Assembly: GCA_029212465.1 (NCBI GenBank)
Contig: JARGNV010000012.1
Span: forward strand, 19,285 to 52,657
Source: Legionellaceae bacterium
GTDB lineage: Bacteria > Pseudomonadota > Gammaproteobacteria > Legionellales > Legionellaceae
DNA: 33,373 bases
Reading direction: 5' to 3'
Shown here: positions 25,983-33,373 of the stretch, in pieces
How positions within the stretch are numbered: the first letter of the stretch is position 1
Layout of the letters: each line of letters starts with the position of its first letter
Notes under the pieces: model-generated
Seen by the model: the letters and a program-made list of their open reading frames with translations, nothing else
Told to the model about the DNA's origin: nothing
Databases searched by the model: none
Translations under genes and position numbers: made by a program

Positions 25983-26025
25983 CCATAAGTTAGGTTAAAT
26001 TTTGGTTGTTTAACTTAACCTATGG
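25983..26025 (+). promoter_or_regulatory. 17-bp dyad overlapping the ribosome-binding site of the aldolase-like gene
   Basis: CCATAAGTTAGGTTAAA (25983-25999) and TTTAACTTAACCTATGG (26009-26025) form an inverted repeat with two mismatches, one of which would be a G-U pair in RNA, and a 9-base loop. Its right arm ends in the first two G of the GGAGAGG ribosome-binding site (26024-26030). It may be a protein-binding operator or an RNA hairpin that partly hides the translation start. Confidence 0.6.
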
Positions 26026-26035
26026 AGAGGCACCT

Positions 26036-26578
26036 TTGGAATCTTTAGTTGACACAGCATCATTCATCATCACACTTGATGTCGACAACACTCTGTTAGA
26101 TAAACTAAAACACATCCAGGAAGCCGGTTTATCTGTCGTAGAGCTAAATCACATCGAGCCTGACATTTTGGTAGACGTCCTTAAAGCATACCCAAACCTT
26201 CGTGTAGGTGTTGGTAACATCTTAAATACAGCACAACTCGAGCAGGCCCATGCTGCAGGTGCACACTTTACAAGTAGCCTTGGGTTTATGCCAGATTTAG
26301 TGCAAACCGCATCTGTTTATAAGTTTCATTACATACCCGGCATTGCAACATTTTCAGAGGCAATGCACGCACATACACTTGGCGCACAACACGCAAAACC
26401 CTTCCCAGCAAGCCTTGCCTTTTGTATGCGCTTAAACAAATATTTGCCAGCTCTTCGCCTGTTTCCTGCAGAGGTCACCGAAGAAGAGGCCGAAGCCTTA
26501 CTCAAGCTACCATCCGTTGCAGCAGTAAGTTTTATTAATCCAGCGCTTAAAGCGCTTCATGCAGCCCCTGTTACGTAA
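26036..26578 (+). CDS. Degenerate KDPG/KHG-aldolase-like (Eda-fold) protein
   Basis: The sequence follows the Eda TIM-barrel: a GLSVVEL strand (Glu36), VGVGNILNTAQLEQAHAAGA, then SSLGFMPDL, YIPGIATFSEAM and AKPFPAS with Lys121 where the Schiff-base lysine of Eda sits. Eda cleaves 2-keto-3-deoxy-6-phosphogluconate. However, the arginine four residues after the glutamate is Ile40, and the two C-terminal glycine pairs that bind phosphate (PTGG, IGGS) are replaced (FPAEV, VSFI), so a phosphorylated substrate is unlikely. The protein is 180 residues from a TTG start at 26036, chosen because GGAGAGG ends five bases upstream; an earlier in-frame TTG at 26006 lies inside the dyad and has no ribosome-binding site. 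No other Entner-Doudoroff gene is nearby. Confidence 0.75.
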   Translation: MESLVDTASFIITLDVDNTLLDKLKHIQEAGLSVVELNHIEPDILVDVLKAYPNLRVGVGNILNTAQLEQAHAAGAHFTSSLGFMPDLVQTASVYKFHYIPGIATFSEAMHAHTLGAQHAKPFPASLAFCMRLNKYLPALRLFPAEVTEEEAEALLKLPSVAAVSFINPALKALHAAPVT

Positions 26579-26586
26579 TACACTTT

Positions 26587-27135
26587 ATGACATTTACTTA
26601 CGCTGAACTGGTAGTGTTTATTGCAACCCCCAGTCAAAATATTATGTCGACAGATTTAGTCTCGGGCGTTAAGAGCTTCTCATTTTGGGTTGCAAGCAAC
26701 CCAAATGCGGTCATGGCAGCTATTGACACACATCCATATATTGCTGCCAGCTATTTACTGGAAGATTTAGCCGAAAAAATAACGCGCGCTAACACACTGA
26801 ATCAAACCCAAGAAATAACGCTACTCAAAGACCTTAACTGGATATATGACGCAGAAGCTTACCGCAATAAGCTCTTAAGTGCGGATGCGGATGGCTATAT
26901 TTACACCCCCTATGATTTAAAACGCTGTATTGCAGCCATCCCTGCTCACAGAAACGATATATTGCAGGCTGTGTGCGATAATGATTTACTGCTGCAGCGC
27001 ATTTTTACATCTGCTGTACCGGAAGATACTGAGAAAACACTCGCACAACTCACTGAAGACTGGCCTGAGTATGCAGAAGCTTTCACCGAAAGCTATGATA
27101 GAACGTTTTGTAATACACCGAGGCTTACAGGATAA
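26587..27135 (+). CDS. Unknown small helical protein
   Basis: This frame gives 182 residues from the ATG at 26587, eight bases after the aldolase-like gene's stop, so probably co-transcribed. A second ATG (26644) is possible; neither has a clear ribosome-binding site. The protein is acidic and almost entirely helical, with repeated short Leu/Ala-rich helices (ASYLLEDLAEKI, DLKRCIAAIPAHRNDILQAV). No signal peptide, membrane segment or motif is visible and no family is recognised. Its position right after the aldolase-like gene may mean a shared function, but nothing in the sequence shows one. Confidence 0.65.
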   Translation: MTFTYAELVVFIATPSQNIMSTDLVSGVKSFSFWVASNPNAVMAAIDTHPYIAASYLLEDLAEKITRANTLNQTQEITLLKDLNWIYDAEAYRNKLLSADADGYIYTPYDLKRCIAAIPAHRNDILQAVCDNDLLLQRIFTSAVPEDTEKTLAQLTEDWPEYAEAFTESYDRTFCNTPRLTG

Positions 27136-27163
27136 AGTATACCGGTTCATGTCATTAACTTAC

Positions 27164-27196
27164 CCGACTACCCCTGCATGAAGCGGGGGTAGTCGG
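27164..27196 (+). repeat. 14-bp hairpin between convergent genes
   Basis: CCGACTACCCCTGC (27164-27177) pairs with GCGGGGGTAGTCGG (27183-27196) around a 5-base loop, with one T-G mismatch. It lies between the ends of the 26587 gene (+) and enhC-like gene (-). Neither strand has a T run after it, so it may act as a barrier to 3' exonucleases or be a dispersed palindromic repeat, as the 5-base loops near 13394-13443 suggest. Confidence 0.6.
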
Positions 27197-27226
27197 TAGT
27201 ATACAAAGTAAGTAGGTACTTCGAGG

Positions 27227-30200
27227 TTACTTCCACTTAAACCACGCGCTGGTGGCAACCCCTAGCGATAATGGTTCAATAAAGCTTGTGGTTTCACTGC
27301 CTTTTGCATTAATCCATTGCAACGTTTGCTGTGCACGAATACAACCATTTTGTCCTGCTTGTTTGAGCCAACGTTTTGCTTTATCTTCATTGACATCACC
27401 CAGCGCTCCCTGGTAATAAAGCATCGCCAATTGATACTGCGCATACCCATTACCACGCTCTGAGAGTTTTTGATAAAGCGCTGCCGCTTTCGCTGGGTCT
27501 TTTTCAACACCATCCCCGCGCGCATACAGTGAAGCGAGTGCAAGCATCGCTTTTGCATTACCTTTATCTGCTGATGCTTGATAGTGTTGTAATGCTTTTT
27601 GAGTATCTTTGGACATGCCTTGGCCTTTTTCTGCCATTTGGCCTAAGTAGTACAGTGCATCACGATTACCGCGCGCTGCCGCTTTCTCATACCATTCTAA
27701 TGCTATTTTTTCATTTCTGAACTTGCCTGTATCATGTAAGTAGATACCAGCAAGCTGCACCATGGCGCGCACATGGCCACGCTCTGCCGCTTTAAGGTAT
27801 ATCTCTTCGGCCTTATCTGTATCAACTGGGCGTCCTTTACCATACTCATACATCAACGCAACATCAAACTGCCCTGTGGCATTCTCTTTTTGAGCAGCTA
27901 TATCATACGCTTTAAGCGCTTTTGGGTAATCGTTATCAACCGTTTCATATACAAACCCTAAAGCAATTGCTGCAGGATTATATTGATTCATCGCTTTTTG
28001 ATACCAATATTTTGCTGCCTTATAATCAGGGAACTGGCCTGTTTTTCCCATTTGGTTCAAGCGCCCTAATAAGTATTGCGCAACGGGCTGTCCTTGTTTT
28101 GCAGACAATGTATACCAATTTTCAGCTGCGTCATATTGCACATTGCCGCCCAAGCCTTGTTCAAATAAGTAAGCGAGCTTCAATTGTGCATCTTTATCTC
28201 CTCTTTCTGCCAGCGCTTGATAAATAGCGCGTGCTGCTTTCATAGATGCATCATCTTCAGCACTTGTTAATGCATTATCAGCAAGTAATAAGCTTGCACG
28301 ACTATTACCCGCTTCATGTGCTTTTTCTAACAATGGCAAAAATGGCATATTTCTATCATGCGATAAAATGGCTAAGTTAAAGTCAGCAAAAGAGAACCCT
28401 GCACTGGATGCTTGTTGTAACAATTCTGCTGACTTTTCTTGGTCCTCTCCTACCTCATGCCCTGTTGCGTAGTAAGTTCCTAAAATAAAGGCACTCACGG
28501 GGTTTTTATCAGCCTTTTTATACCAGTATACTGCCTCACTTGGATCGGGTGCTGTTCCAATACCGCGATCGAGCAACATCCCATACAAGAGCGCTGCTTT
28601 ACTGTCTCCATTTTTTGCTTCTTCTTTTGCTACTTCAAGCGCATGTGCTTGCTTTTCTTTAGAAGTATCCATTGCATCAAAGAACGCAAGTGGCAAGACA
28701 GCAGACTTAATGCCTTTGGCCGCTGCATCCTGGTATAAACGTTTCATCAGTGCATGTCTTTTTTGCTGTTCCTGAACACTTAAACTGCCTGTTTTGTCAC
28801 GCACCATCATTTCTGCTAAGTGATACTCACCCAGTGGGTTTTGATTAAAGGCTGACAATGCATACATAGACATTGCACGCTCAGGATTTGGCTCGATAGC
28901 CCACGCTCCTTCTGCATCCTTTTGACCCACTTCATATAAATGCCCAAGAACATATTGCGCTTCAGGGTTTCCTTTAAATGCGGCATCACTTAACCAGCCC
29001 ATTGCTTGTTTATAGTCGGGCTCTCCGCCTTCACCCGTTAGATAAAAGATGCCTAAGGTATATTCTGCTTTTAAATCTTGCTGCGCAATTGCTTGCATAT
29101 AATACTCAACGGCTTTTTCGTTATCTTGCTTAACACTCACGCCTCGATGATACAGCTGTCCTAAAGCAAACTGTGCTGTTGGGTCGCCAAGGGCTGCTTT
29201 CTCTTCAAGTAATACAGAGTATTTTTTAATGTCTAACCCATATTTTGGAAATTCAAATGCTCTGCCGTCACTTGATTGGGGCAATGCTTTCACCAACACA
29301 TCATAATATGCTGTGAGCGGAATCGTATTAGGCTCCATCATGACAAAACGGGGTTTATATAAGGTTTTCCTGCTAATACCCGTCATTTGTGGTGGCTGGT
29401 TGTATCGATTTTGATGTCGTGCCGTGCCATCTGTCCATTCAGTTAAAATACCAGATAAGCCATACCCACAACTTTTAAAGTCGGAGAATTTGTCACGACT
29501 TAACCATCGAGATGCTAACACCTCGGGGGTATCTGGAATCTTGCTAGTCGCTGCTTCAAATTTGTCACTCCAGGTTTTAGCAAGCGTTTCGTCCCCATTT
29601 AGTTTGGCAAGCTCTGAGAGCCCTTGCATGGCAGGCAAATATCCAGCAGCCAATGCTGAGTCGTACAGCCGTTTTGCCTCATCTAAATCTTTAGGTGCTA
29701 ATTTCCCTTCAACATACACTTCTGCCATTAGATATTCGGCCTCTGGCTCCTTCTTCTCTAAGGCTTTACCAAGCCAAATCATACCTAACTTTTTGTTTGA
29801 ACTATGGCGGCTATCAAGAAAATGCTCCGCTAAACTTGCTTGTGCAAGGCTATTTCCTTGCTTGGATGCCAAAATATCATAGCGTCTTGCCCTATCTTCA
29901 TTTTTTTTCACCCCCACACCAAAGTGATAGGCTGCAGCACAATAAAGCTGCGCTTTTAAATCTCCGCTTTCAGCCGCCTTTTTAAACCATTTAATGGCCT
30001 CGCTTGGATTTCTTTCATGAATTAACTCATAACGCGCCATGAGTTTTTGTGCTGGCAAAAACCCACGTTCTGCTGCTGCTTTTAAGTTTTGAATGGCACG
30101 CTGATTATTTTTAAGTACGCCATATCCATACAAATACATCTGCCCCAAATAATCGTGGCCTACCTTATCAGGCTTCCCTCCCTCTAAGAAATAATTAGCT

Positions 30201-30307
30201 GCTTCGTTATAATGCCCTGAACGATACGCCTCAAGCACATCTTTCGCATGAACAGCCGAGCTACTTGCTGCAAGCACAAGGCAAACACATGGCACGATAG
30301 ATTTCAT
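27227..30307 (-). CDS. enhC: Secreted giant Sel1-repeat protein, EnhC-like
   Basis: This protein of 1026 residues has an N-terminal signal peptide (MKSIVPCVCLVLAASSSAVHA, cleavage about residue 22) and then almost entirely Sel1-like repeats of about 36 residues, with the pattern A..LG.lY..G.gv..d..kA..wy..Aa. By eye there are well over twenty. Sel1 repeats form helical solenoids that bind other proteins. In Legionella, EnhC is a periplasmic Sel1-repeat protein that binds the lytic transglycosylase Slt and limits release of peptidoglycan fragments sensed by the host. The start is supported by AGGAGAG. It is the third gene after an L,D-transpeptidase and a small secreted protein, the order expected for enhA-enhB-enhC. 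The identification as EnhC rests mainly on this order and on the domain content. Confidence 0.85.
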   Translation of the reverse strand: MKSIVPCVCLVLAASSSAVHAKDVLEAYRSGHYNEAANYFLEGGKPDKVGHDYLGQMYLYGYGVLKNNQRAIQNLKAAAERGFLPAQKLMARYELIHERNPSEAIKWFKKAAESGDLKAQLYCAAAYHFGVGVKKNEDRARRYDILASKQGNSLAQASLAEHFLDSRHSSNKKLGMIWLGKALEKKEPEAEYLMAEVYVEGKLAPKDLDEAKRLYDSALAAGYLPAMQGLSELAKLNGDETLAKTWSDKFEAATSKIPDTPEVLASRWLSRDKFSDFKSCGYGLSGILTEWTDGTARHQNRYNQPPQMTGISRKTLYKPRFVMMEPNTIPLTAYYDVLVKALPQSSDGRAFEFPKYGLDIKKYSVLLEEKAALGDPTAQFALGQLYHRGVSVKQDNEKAVEYYMQAIAQQDLKAEYTLGIFYLTGEGGEPDYKQAMGWLSDAAFKGNPEAQYVLGHLYEVGQKDAEGAWAIEPNPERAMSMYALSAFNQNPLGEYHLAEMMVRDKTGSLSVQEQQKRHALMKRLYQDAAAKGIKSAVLPLAFFDAMDTSKEKQAHALEVAKEEAKNGDSKAALLYGMLLDRGIGTAPDPSEAVYWYKKADKNPVSAFILGTYYATGHEVGEDQEKSAELLQQASSAGFSFADFNLAILSHDRNMPFLPLLEKAHEAGNSRASLLLADNALTSAEDDASMKAARAIYQALAERGDKDAQLKLAYLFEQGLGGNVQYDAAENWYTLSAKQGQPVAQYLLGRLNQMGKTGQFPDYKAAKYWYQKAMNQYNPAAIALGFVYETVDNDYPKALKAYDIAAQKENATGQFDVALMYEYGKGRPVDTDKAEEIYLKAAERGHVRAMVQLAGIYLHDTGKFRNEKIALEWYEKAAARGNRDALYYLGQMAEKGQGMSKDTQKALQHYQASADKGNAKAMLALASLYARGDGVEKDPAKAAALYQKLSERGNGYAQYQLAMLYYQGALGDVNEDKAKRWLKQAGQNGCIRAQQTLQWINAKGSETTSFIEPLSLGVATSAWFKWK

Positions 30308-30333
30308 GGAGCTCTCCTATTCTTCTTATTCAA

Positions 30334-30864
30334 TTACCGTGGAATAATGCCGTAATTAATAACTTGTCTAACTGCACCCCCTCGGGTATTTCCGTTAGCC
30401 AGCCAATAATTTCCACGGTTGTTCATACCGTATTTCACACGTGCGTATTCACACACTTTCAAACCACCTTCGCAATCAATAATACGACCATGACTCGACT
30501 TACCATCATGCACCGTGCAGATATATTTCATTTGTTCGCTACTTGACAAAACAGCCCAGCGACCCGCTGGAATTGTATGATTCAAATACACGCTTTGACT
30601 GCTTTCTGACTGTCTCATCTGATATAAATTCACAGGTTTATTTGTTTTGTTATAAATGAAGTATAGTGACTGAGAATCACCTACGCTGTTTGGTAGAATT
30701 TTTAAAACATTTAAATCAAACCCATACCCCACATCTTTACACCCAAGCGGGCTTCTAATTTCAGGATCGCGCTTTGCAGAAAAGCCAAGGGTCGGTGTAC
30801 ACAAAAGCAGGGCTGAGACACATAAAGCACTAATAGCCGCTCCTTTACGATTTATTGTCTTCAT
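30334..30864 (-). CDS. enhB: Small secreted protein, EnhB-like
   Basis: This 176-residue protein has a signal peptide (about residues 1-29, ending LGFSA). The mature part has several cysteines (CKDVG, YICTV, IIDCEGG, VCEYAR) that probably form disulfide bonds, and beta-strand character. No enzyme motif is visible. It starts one base into the stop codon of the transpeptidase gene (TAATG), with GGGAGAG upstream, and ends 27 bases before the Sel1-repeat gene. A small periplasmic protein in this position is EnhB in Legionella and Coxiella; I assign it by position, size and secretion, and its molecular role is not known to me. Confidence 0.75.
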   Translation of the reverse strand: MKTINRKGAAISALCVSALLLCTPTLGFSAKRDPEIRSPLGCKDVGYGFDLNVLKILPNSVGDSQSLYFIYNKTNKPVNLYQMRQSESSQSVYLNHTIPAGRWAVLSSSEQMKYICTVHDGKSSHGRIIDCEGGLKVCEYARVKYGMNNRGNYWLANGNTRGGAVRQVINYGIIPR

Positions 30865-31610
30865 TATGATACTCTCCCAACAGAATGTGCTGGACGAACA
30901 ATCACTTTCGTCCCTTTTTGGTTGTTTTCATCGGTTGATATTTCAACAAACTCTTCATTCAGCCATTTCGCATCACGTGTAAACATACGTACACAACCAT
31001 GGCTTGCACGGTATCCTGGAATGTCATTAGAGCCATGCATCGCAAATCCTTTGTGGAAGTACATGCAATAAGGCATGGGTGCACCTCCCCGACCAATAGG
31101 GAATACATCTGACTTACAGTGAGAGTTTTCTTTACTAAACATTCTAAAAATACCCGACATGGTGCGGCACGAACGACTACTGTCTGAGCATTTATCACTT
31201 CCTGATGCGATAGGTCCCCAATGCAGAAGCTTTCCATGCTCGTCATAAGCGCCCCAAGCAAGTTTGTCTTGATCAACAATAATTTGCTTTTCATCCACCT
31301 CCATCGTTTTAGGAAATGGTGCAATATCAAGAATGGTGAGTTCCTTTAGATTTTTAGGAATCACTATCACTTTACCTGCCCAAAGATAGTTATAAGTTCT
31401 GTTAAGACGTTGCACTAAGTCTCGATCTTGTTCATCAGGAAACAAGCGTTTCCAAGATTGTCCGCTTTTTACTTTAATGCATTCAAACTTAGGGTGTTTA
31501 CATAAGCTAGGCCCGTAATACAGAGGCTTTTCTGCAAAGCTCACTGAGCCTGCACCAACAAAAGAAGCCAAAAGAATACCAAGATGGCCTAGGGATTGTC
31601 GTTTTTTCAT
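30864..31610 (-). CDS. enhA: L,D-transpeptidase with LysM-like segment, EnhA-like
   Basis: YkuD-type L,D-transpeptidases join or modify peptidoglycan stem peptides in the periplasm. The catalytic motif is complete: His192 (MHGSND), then His204, Gly and Cys206 in ASHGCVRMF. A signal peptide covers about residues 1-26 (cleavage after VSFA). A LysM-like stretch (KVKSGQSWKRLF to IVIPKNL) at about 45-88 could bind glycan. Extra cysteine pairs (KCSDSSRSC, PYCMYF) suggest disulfides. The open frame begins at 31649, but GGAGG directly precedes the ATG at 31610 and the signal peptide starts there (MKKRQS), giving 248 residues. It leads an operon with the enhB- and enhC-like genes; EnhA of Legionella has the same family. 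Confidence 0.88.
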   Translation of the reverse strand: MKKRQSLGHLGILLASFVGAGSVSFAEKPLYYGPSLCKHPKFECIKVKSGQSWKRLFPDEQDRDLVQRLNRTYNYLWAGKVIVIPKNLKELTILDIAPFPKTMEVDEKQIIVDQDKLAWGAYDEHGKLLHWGPIASGSDKCSDSSRSCRTMSGIFRMFSKENSHCKSDVFPIGRGGAPMPYCMYFHKGFAMHGSNDIPGYRASHGCVRMFTRDAKWLNEEFVEISTDENNQKGTKVIVRPAHSVGRVS

Positions 31611-31799
31611 ATATCCTCCAGTAAACCTTTCCAGCGCGGCATAAACCACACTTACTTACATACACTGTCGGCTATATGAAATAAAAGTTTAGCCTTTTAG
31701 AATTAAAACAAGTCAGTTTATTTTTTACTTCTCAGATTGCCCGTGTCGCTTGCTTTTGATAAAGTTGGTTTTTTTTATACGTTATTTTAGATAAAGTAG

Positions 31800-32744
31800 A
31801 TGGACACAAAAATTGAATGTGATACTCAAGCGCTCGATGAAAGACGCAATCCTGTTTCAGTCACGCTGTTTGAGTCATATCTGGCCAAGTTTATACTCGA
31901 ACACCCCGCACACTATCAAGGCGCCTATTTAAAGTTATTTGATGCACTAAAACCTGCTTGTGCTTTACAAGATCGCATTCAACATGCTGTATTCTCACTG
32001 CTTCAAGCGCAACATCCTGAGTACACATCATTTGATGACTTTCACCCTGAGCATTTTTCACTGTCTGCGGCAGACTATTTACTGAAACTCTTGGCAGATC
32101 ACATGTTTACTCCAAGCAAAAGCCCAAGCCCTCCTAATTTTTTTACTGCTACAGATATGACAACAAGAAGCCCGACTAACCTCTGTCGAAATAAAAAACT
32201 ATTTAGTGATGCTAATCGAGGGGTTATTGGAGTAGAGCCTATATCAAGCCCCCCTCACTTAACACATACGATTGGGATTGTTTCAAAAGCATATCAGCCA
32301 CCTGATTTGACGGACTATTTTGCTGCTGCAATAGAACCATCAGGTCAGTACTACGAACCTGCAGAAACAAGCCATGTTGCCATTTGGCTACGTGAGCGTA
32401 ACCTTCCTGTCATTGCTGGCGCTTCTGGTTCCACTGAGGCACTGATTGCTCGCATACTACCGTATGCACCCGTATTAAGTGCAGAAGAAAAGCGCTTAAT
32501 TACGTTTACACAGGCCTGTAATATGGTGGCCAATGGCCACCACTCACTATTTGAAGCATTGATTGTTGCTGATGATTTGGAGCTCATCCTGGTTCAAGAA
32601 GCAGATACACAAAAAGCACTCTATTTGCAATGCGTTCCTGCGAGCCTTTTGGAAGATGAGGCATTTATAGCGTTTATGGGCTCAGAATTAGTGCAAAACT
32701 TACTACCTAATACATCCGTTACAAAACAACCTGAAAGCCCCTAA
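31800..32744 (+). CDS. Unknown protein
   Basis: This 314-residue protein starts at the ATG at 31800, close behind an AT-rich region with only weak promoter matches and no clear ribosome-binding site. It has two globular-looking, helical halves. The N-terminal one covers about residues 15-100. A proline- and serine-rich linker (about 103-170) joins it to the C-terminal half at about 175-300, which contains alternating helix and strand segments (VAIWLRERNLPVIAG). No signal peptide, membrane segment or catalytic motif is seen. It is acidic. Its stop codon overlaps by four bases the end of the convergent gene at 32741. Function unknown; the two-domain, linker-containing shape is again effector-like but not diagnostic. 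Confidence 0.75.
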   Translation: MDTKIECDTQALDERRNPVSVTLFESYLAKFILEHPAHYQGAYLKLFDALKPACALQDRIQHAVFSLLQAQHPEYTSFDDFHPEHFSLSAADYLLKLLADHMFTPSKSPSPPNFFTATDMTTRSPTNLCRNKKLFSDANRGVIGVEPISSPPHLTHTIGIVSKAYQPPDLTDYFAAAIEPSGQYYEPAETSHVAIWLRERNLPVIAGASGSTEALIARILPYAPVLSAEEKRLITFTQACNMVANGHHSLFEALIVADDLELILVQEADTQKALYLQCVPASLLEDEAFIAFMGSELVQNLLPNTSVTKQPESP

Positions 32745-33334
32745 GTACTCAATGTAACCCGTGCAACTTCTTCTTGGTTTTTTAAGTTTGCCGTGTGCTT
32801 CATGGTTAGTGCAAATAATTTCATGACATCCTCACAAGGCCCAGACGCCTCGCCACCATATAAGTCGGCATTAAAGAAACGACATTTAGGTTCTGCATCA
32901 GTCCCATTCTTAAACGCCATTGCATGACGGGGACCTGCACCTTTGGTTTGATAAGAAAAGAGAGCGTATTGATGACCACTTAGCGCGTTTTTTACTCCGG
33001 CTTGCGTGGTTAATTCTGAAACAGGGATTTCTTTTTGTTGATAAGGTGTTTCGGTTTTTACAAACGCATAATTTTTATAGTCTTCGCCCTTATCACGCAT
33101 TTCTCTTTGTGCATCGTTAACAGCCAAGGCTCTTTCTAATGTTTCGTCTTTATCACTTAAATAACCGCTGCCAGTACCATCCATTTGACCTTCAAGCCAA
33201 GTGTTTGACAGTGGCTGGCAAAGCCCTCGTTTAATACCTGTTTCCTCAAGCATGGCTTTCTGGGTTGTATACCCTTTATGAAGTATTTCTTTTTCTTCTG
33301 TTGAAAAAAAGTGATAGCCAAAGACCGACCACAT
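32741..33334 (-). CDS. Candidate YopT-like (C58-type) cysteine peptidase
   Basis: This 197-residue protein starts at the ATG at 33334, the only start before an upstream stop; its ribosome-binding site is weak. Three blocks match, in order, the pattern of the YopT/AvrPphB papain-fold peptidases: GLCQPLSNTWL with Cys39, PRHAMAFKNG with His137, and CRFFNADLYGG. In the family the third block is usually FFDPNxG with the catalytic Asp at the third position; here that position is Asn155 and an Asp lies two residues later (157). Spacing from Cys to His is 98 residues and from His to Asp 18-20, plausible for the fold. Known members cut or modify host proteins after secretion. A related papain-like fold (for example a transglutaminase or amidase) is the alternative. 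No signal peptide is present. Confidence 0.55.
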   Translation of the reverse strand: MWSVFGYHFFSTEEKEILHKGYTTQKAMLEETGIKRGLCQPLSNTWLEGQMDGTGSGYLSDKDETLERALAVNDAQREMRDKGEDYKNYAFVKTETPYQQKEIPVSELTTQAGVKNALSGHQYALFSYQTKGAGPRHAMAFKNGTDAEPKCRFFNADLYGGEASGPCEDVMKLFALTMKHTANLKNQEEVARVTLST

Positions 33335-33373
33335 AACAAAAACCGCTCAAACCTAAATAAATATTTCAGAAAT

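Noticed and set aside
26006-26035. Earlier TTG (26006) as start of the aldolase-like gene
   Set aside because: It lies in the loop of the dyad with no ribosome-binding site, while GGAGAGG is ideally placed for the TTG at 26036.
29424-29882. 152-codon open frame antisense to the Sel1-repeat gene
   Set aside because: The Sel1 repeat codons explain the open frame; no start signal or plausible protein.

Overview
The window looks like chromosomal DNA (about 40-45% G+C by eye) from a gammaproteobacterium, most probably an intracellular or host-associated member of the Legionellales. This is inferred, not proven. The housekeeping genes are gammaproteobacterial in type (mfd, tldD with a nitrilase-like gene, yccA, era-recO-pdxJ, ETF-ubiquinone oxidoreductase). 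A three-gene block of secreted L,D-transpeptidase, small secreted protein and giant Sel1-repeat protein has the composition of the enhABC locus known from Legionella and Coxiella. Between the housekeeping genes lie many unrecognised, helix-rich, coiled-coil or low-complexity proteins and two enzyme-like proteins (a patatin phospholipase and a YopT-like cysteine peptidase candidate) of the kind often found as secreted effectors. No dot/icm, tRNA, rRNA, IS or CRISPR element was seen.

Layout. 1-599: 3'-truncated unknown gene (-), divergent from mfd (758-4201, +). 4305-6311: large patatin-like phospholipase and a small gene (-). 6535-10385: four consecutive minus-strand genes for membrane-anchored coiled-coil or helical proteins, with a promoter in front of the first and a second good promoter in front of the last. 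10508-11479: another unknown helical protein. 11658-13286: ETF-QO (+), followed by a GC-rich double-hairpin repeat. 13528-14790: a protein with an internal Ser/Thr-Pro repeat region. 14917-17173: nitrilase-tldD pair (-). 17300-18328: unknown (+). 18411-19085: YccA/Bax-inhibitor membrane protein (+), whose intrinsic terminator lies inside the 3' end of the convergent korB. 19091-24151: era-recO-pdxJ-korA-korB, a tightly packed or overlapping minus-strand operon. 24326-25945: coiled-coil protein (+), transcribed divergently from era. 26036-27135: a degenerate KDPG-aldolase-like protein and an unknown gene (+). 27227-31610: enhA-enhB-enhC-like operon (-). 31800-33334: two convergent genes, an unknown (+) and the cysteine-peptidase candidate (-).

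How it fits together. The recognised metabolic genes concern genome maintenance (Mfd, RecO, Era), vitamin B6 synthesis (PdxJ), electron entry to quinone (ETF-QO) and ferredoxin-linked 2-oxoacid oxidation (KorAB). The enh-like operon should act in the periplasm on peptidoglycan. The remaining third to half of the window is accessory and unassigned. The best candidates for new biology are the 6535-10385 coiled-coil cluster, the peptidase candidate at 32741-33334, the patatin at 4587-6311, and the aldolase-like gene that keeps its Schiff-base lysine but lacks the usual phosphate-binding glycines. Several start codons were moved from the longest open frame on ribosome-binding-site or promoter evidence; each case is stated.
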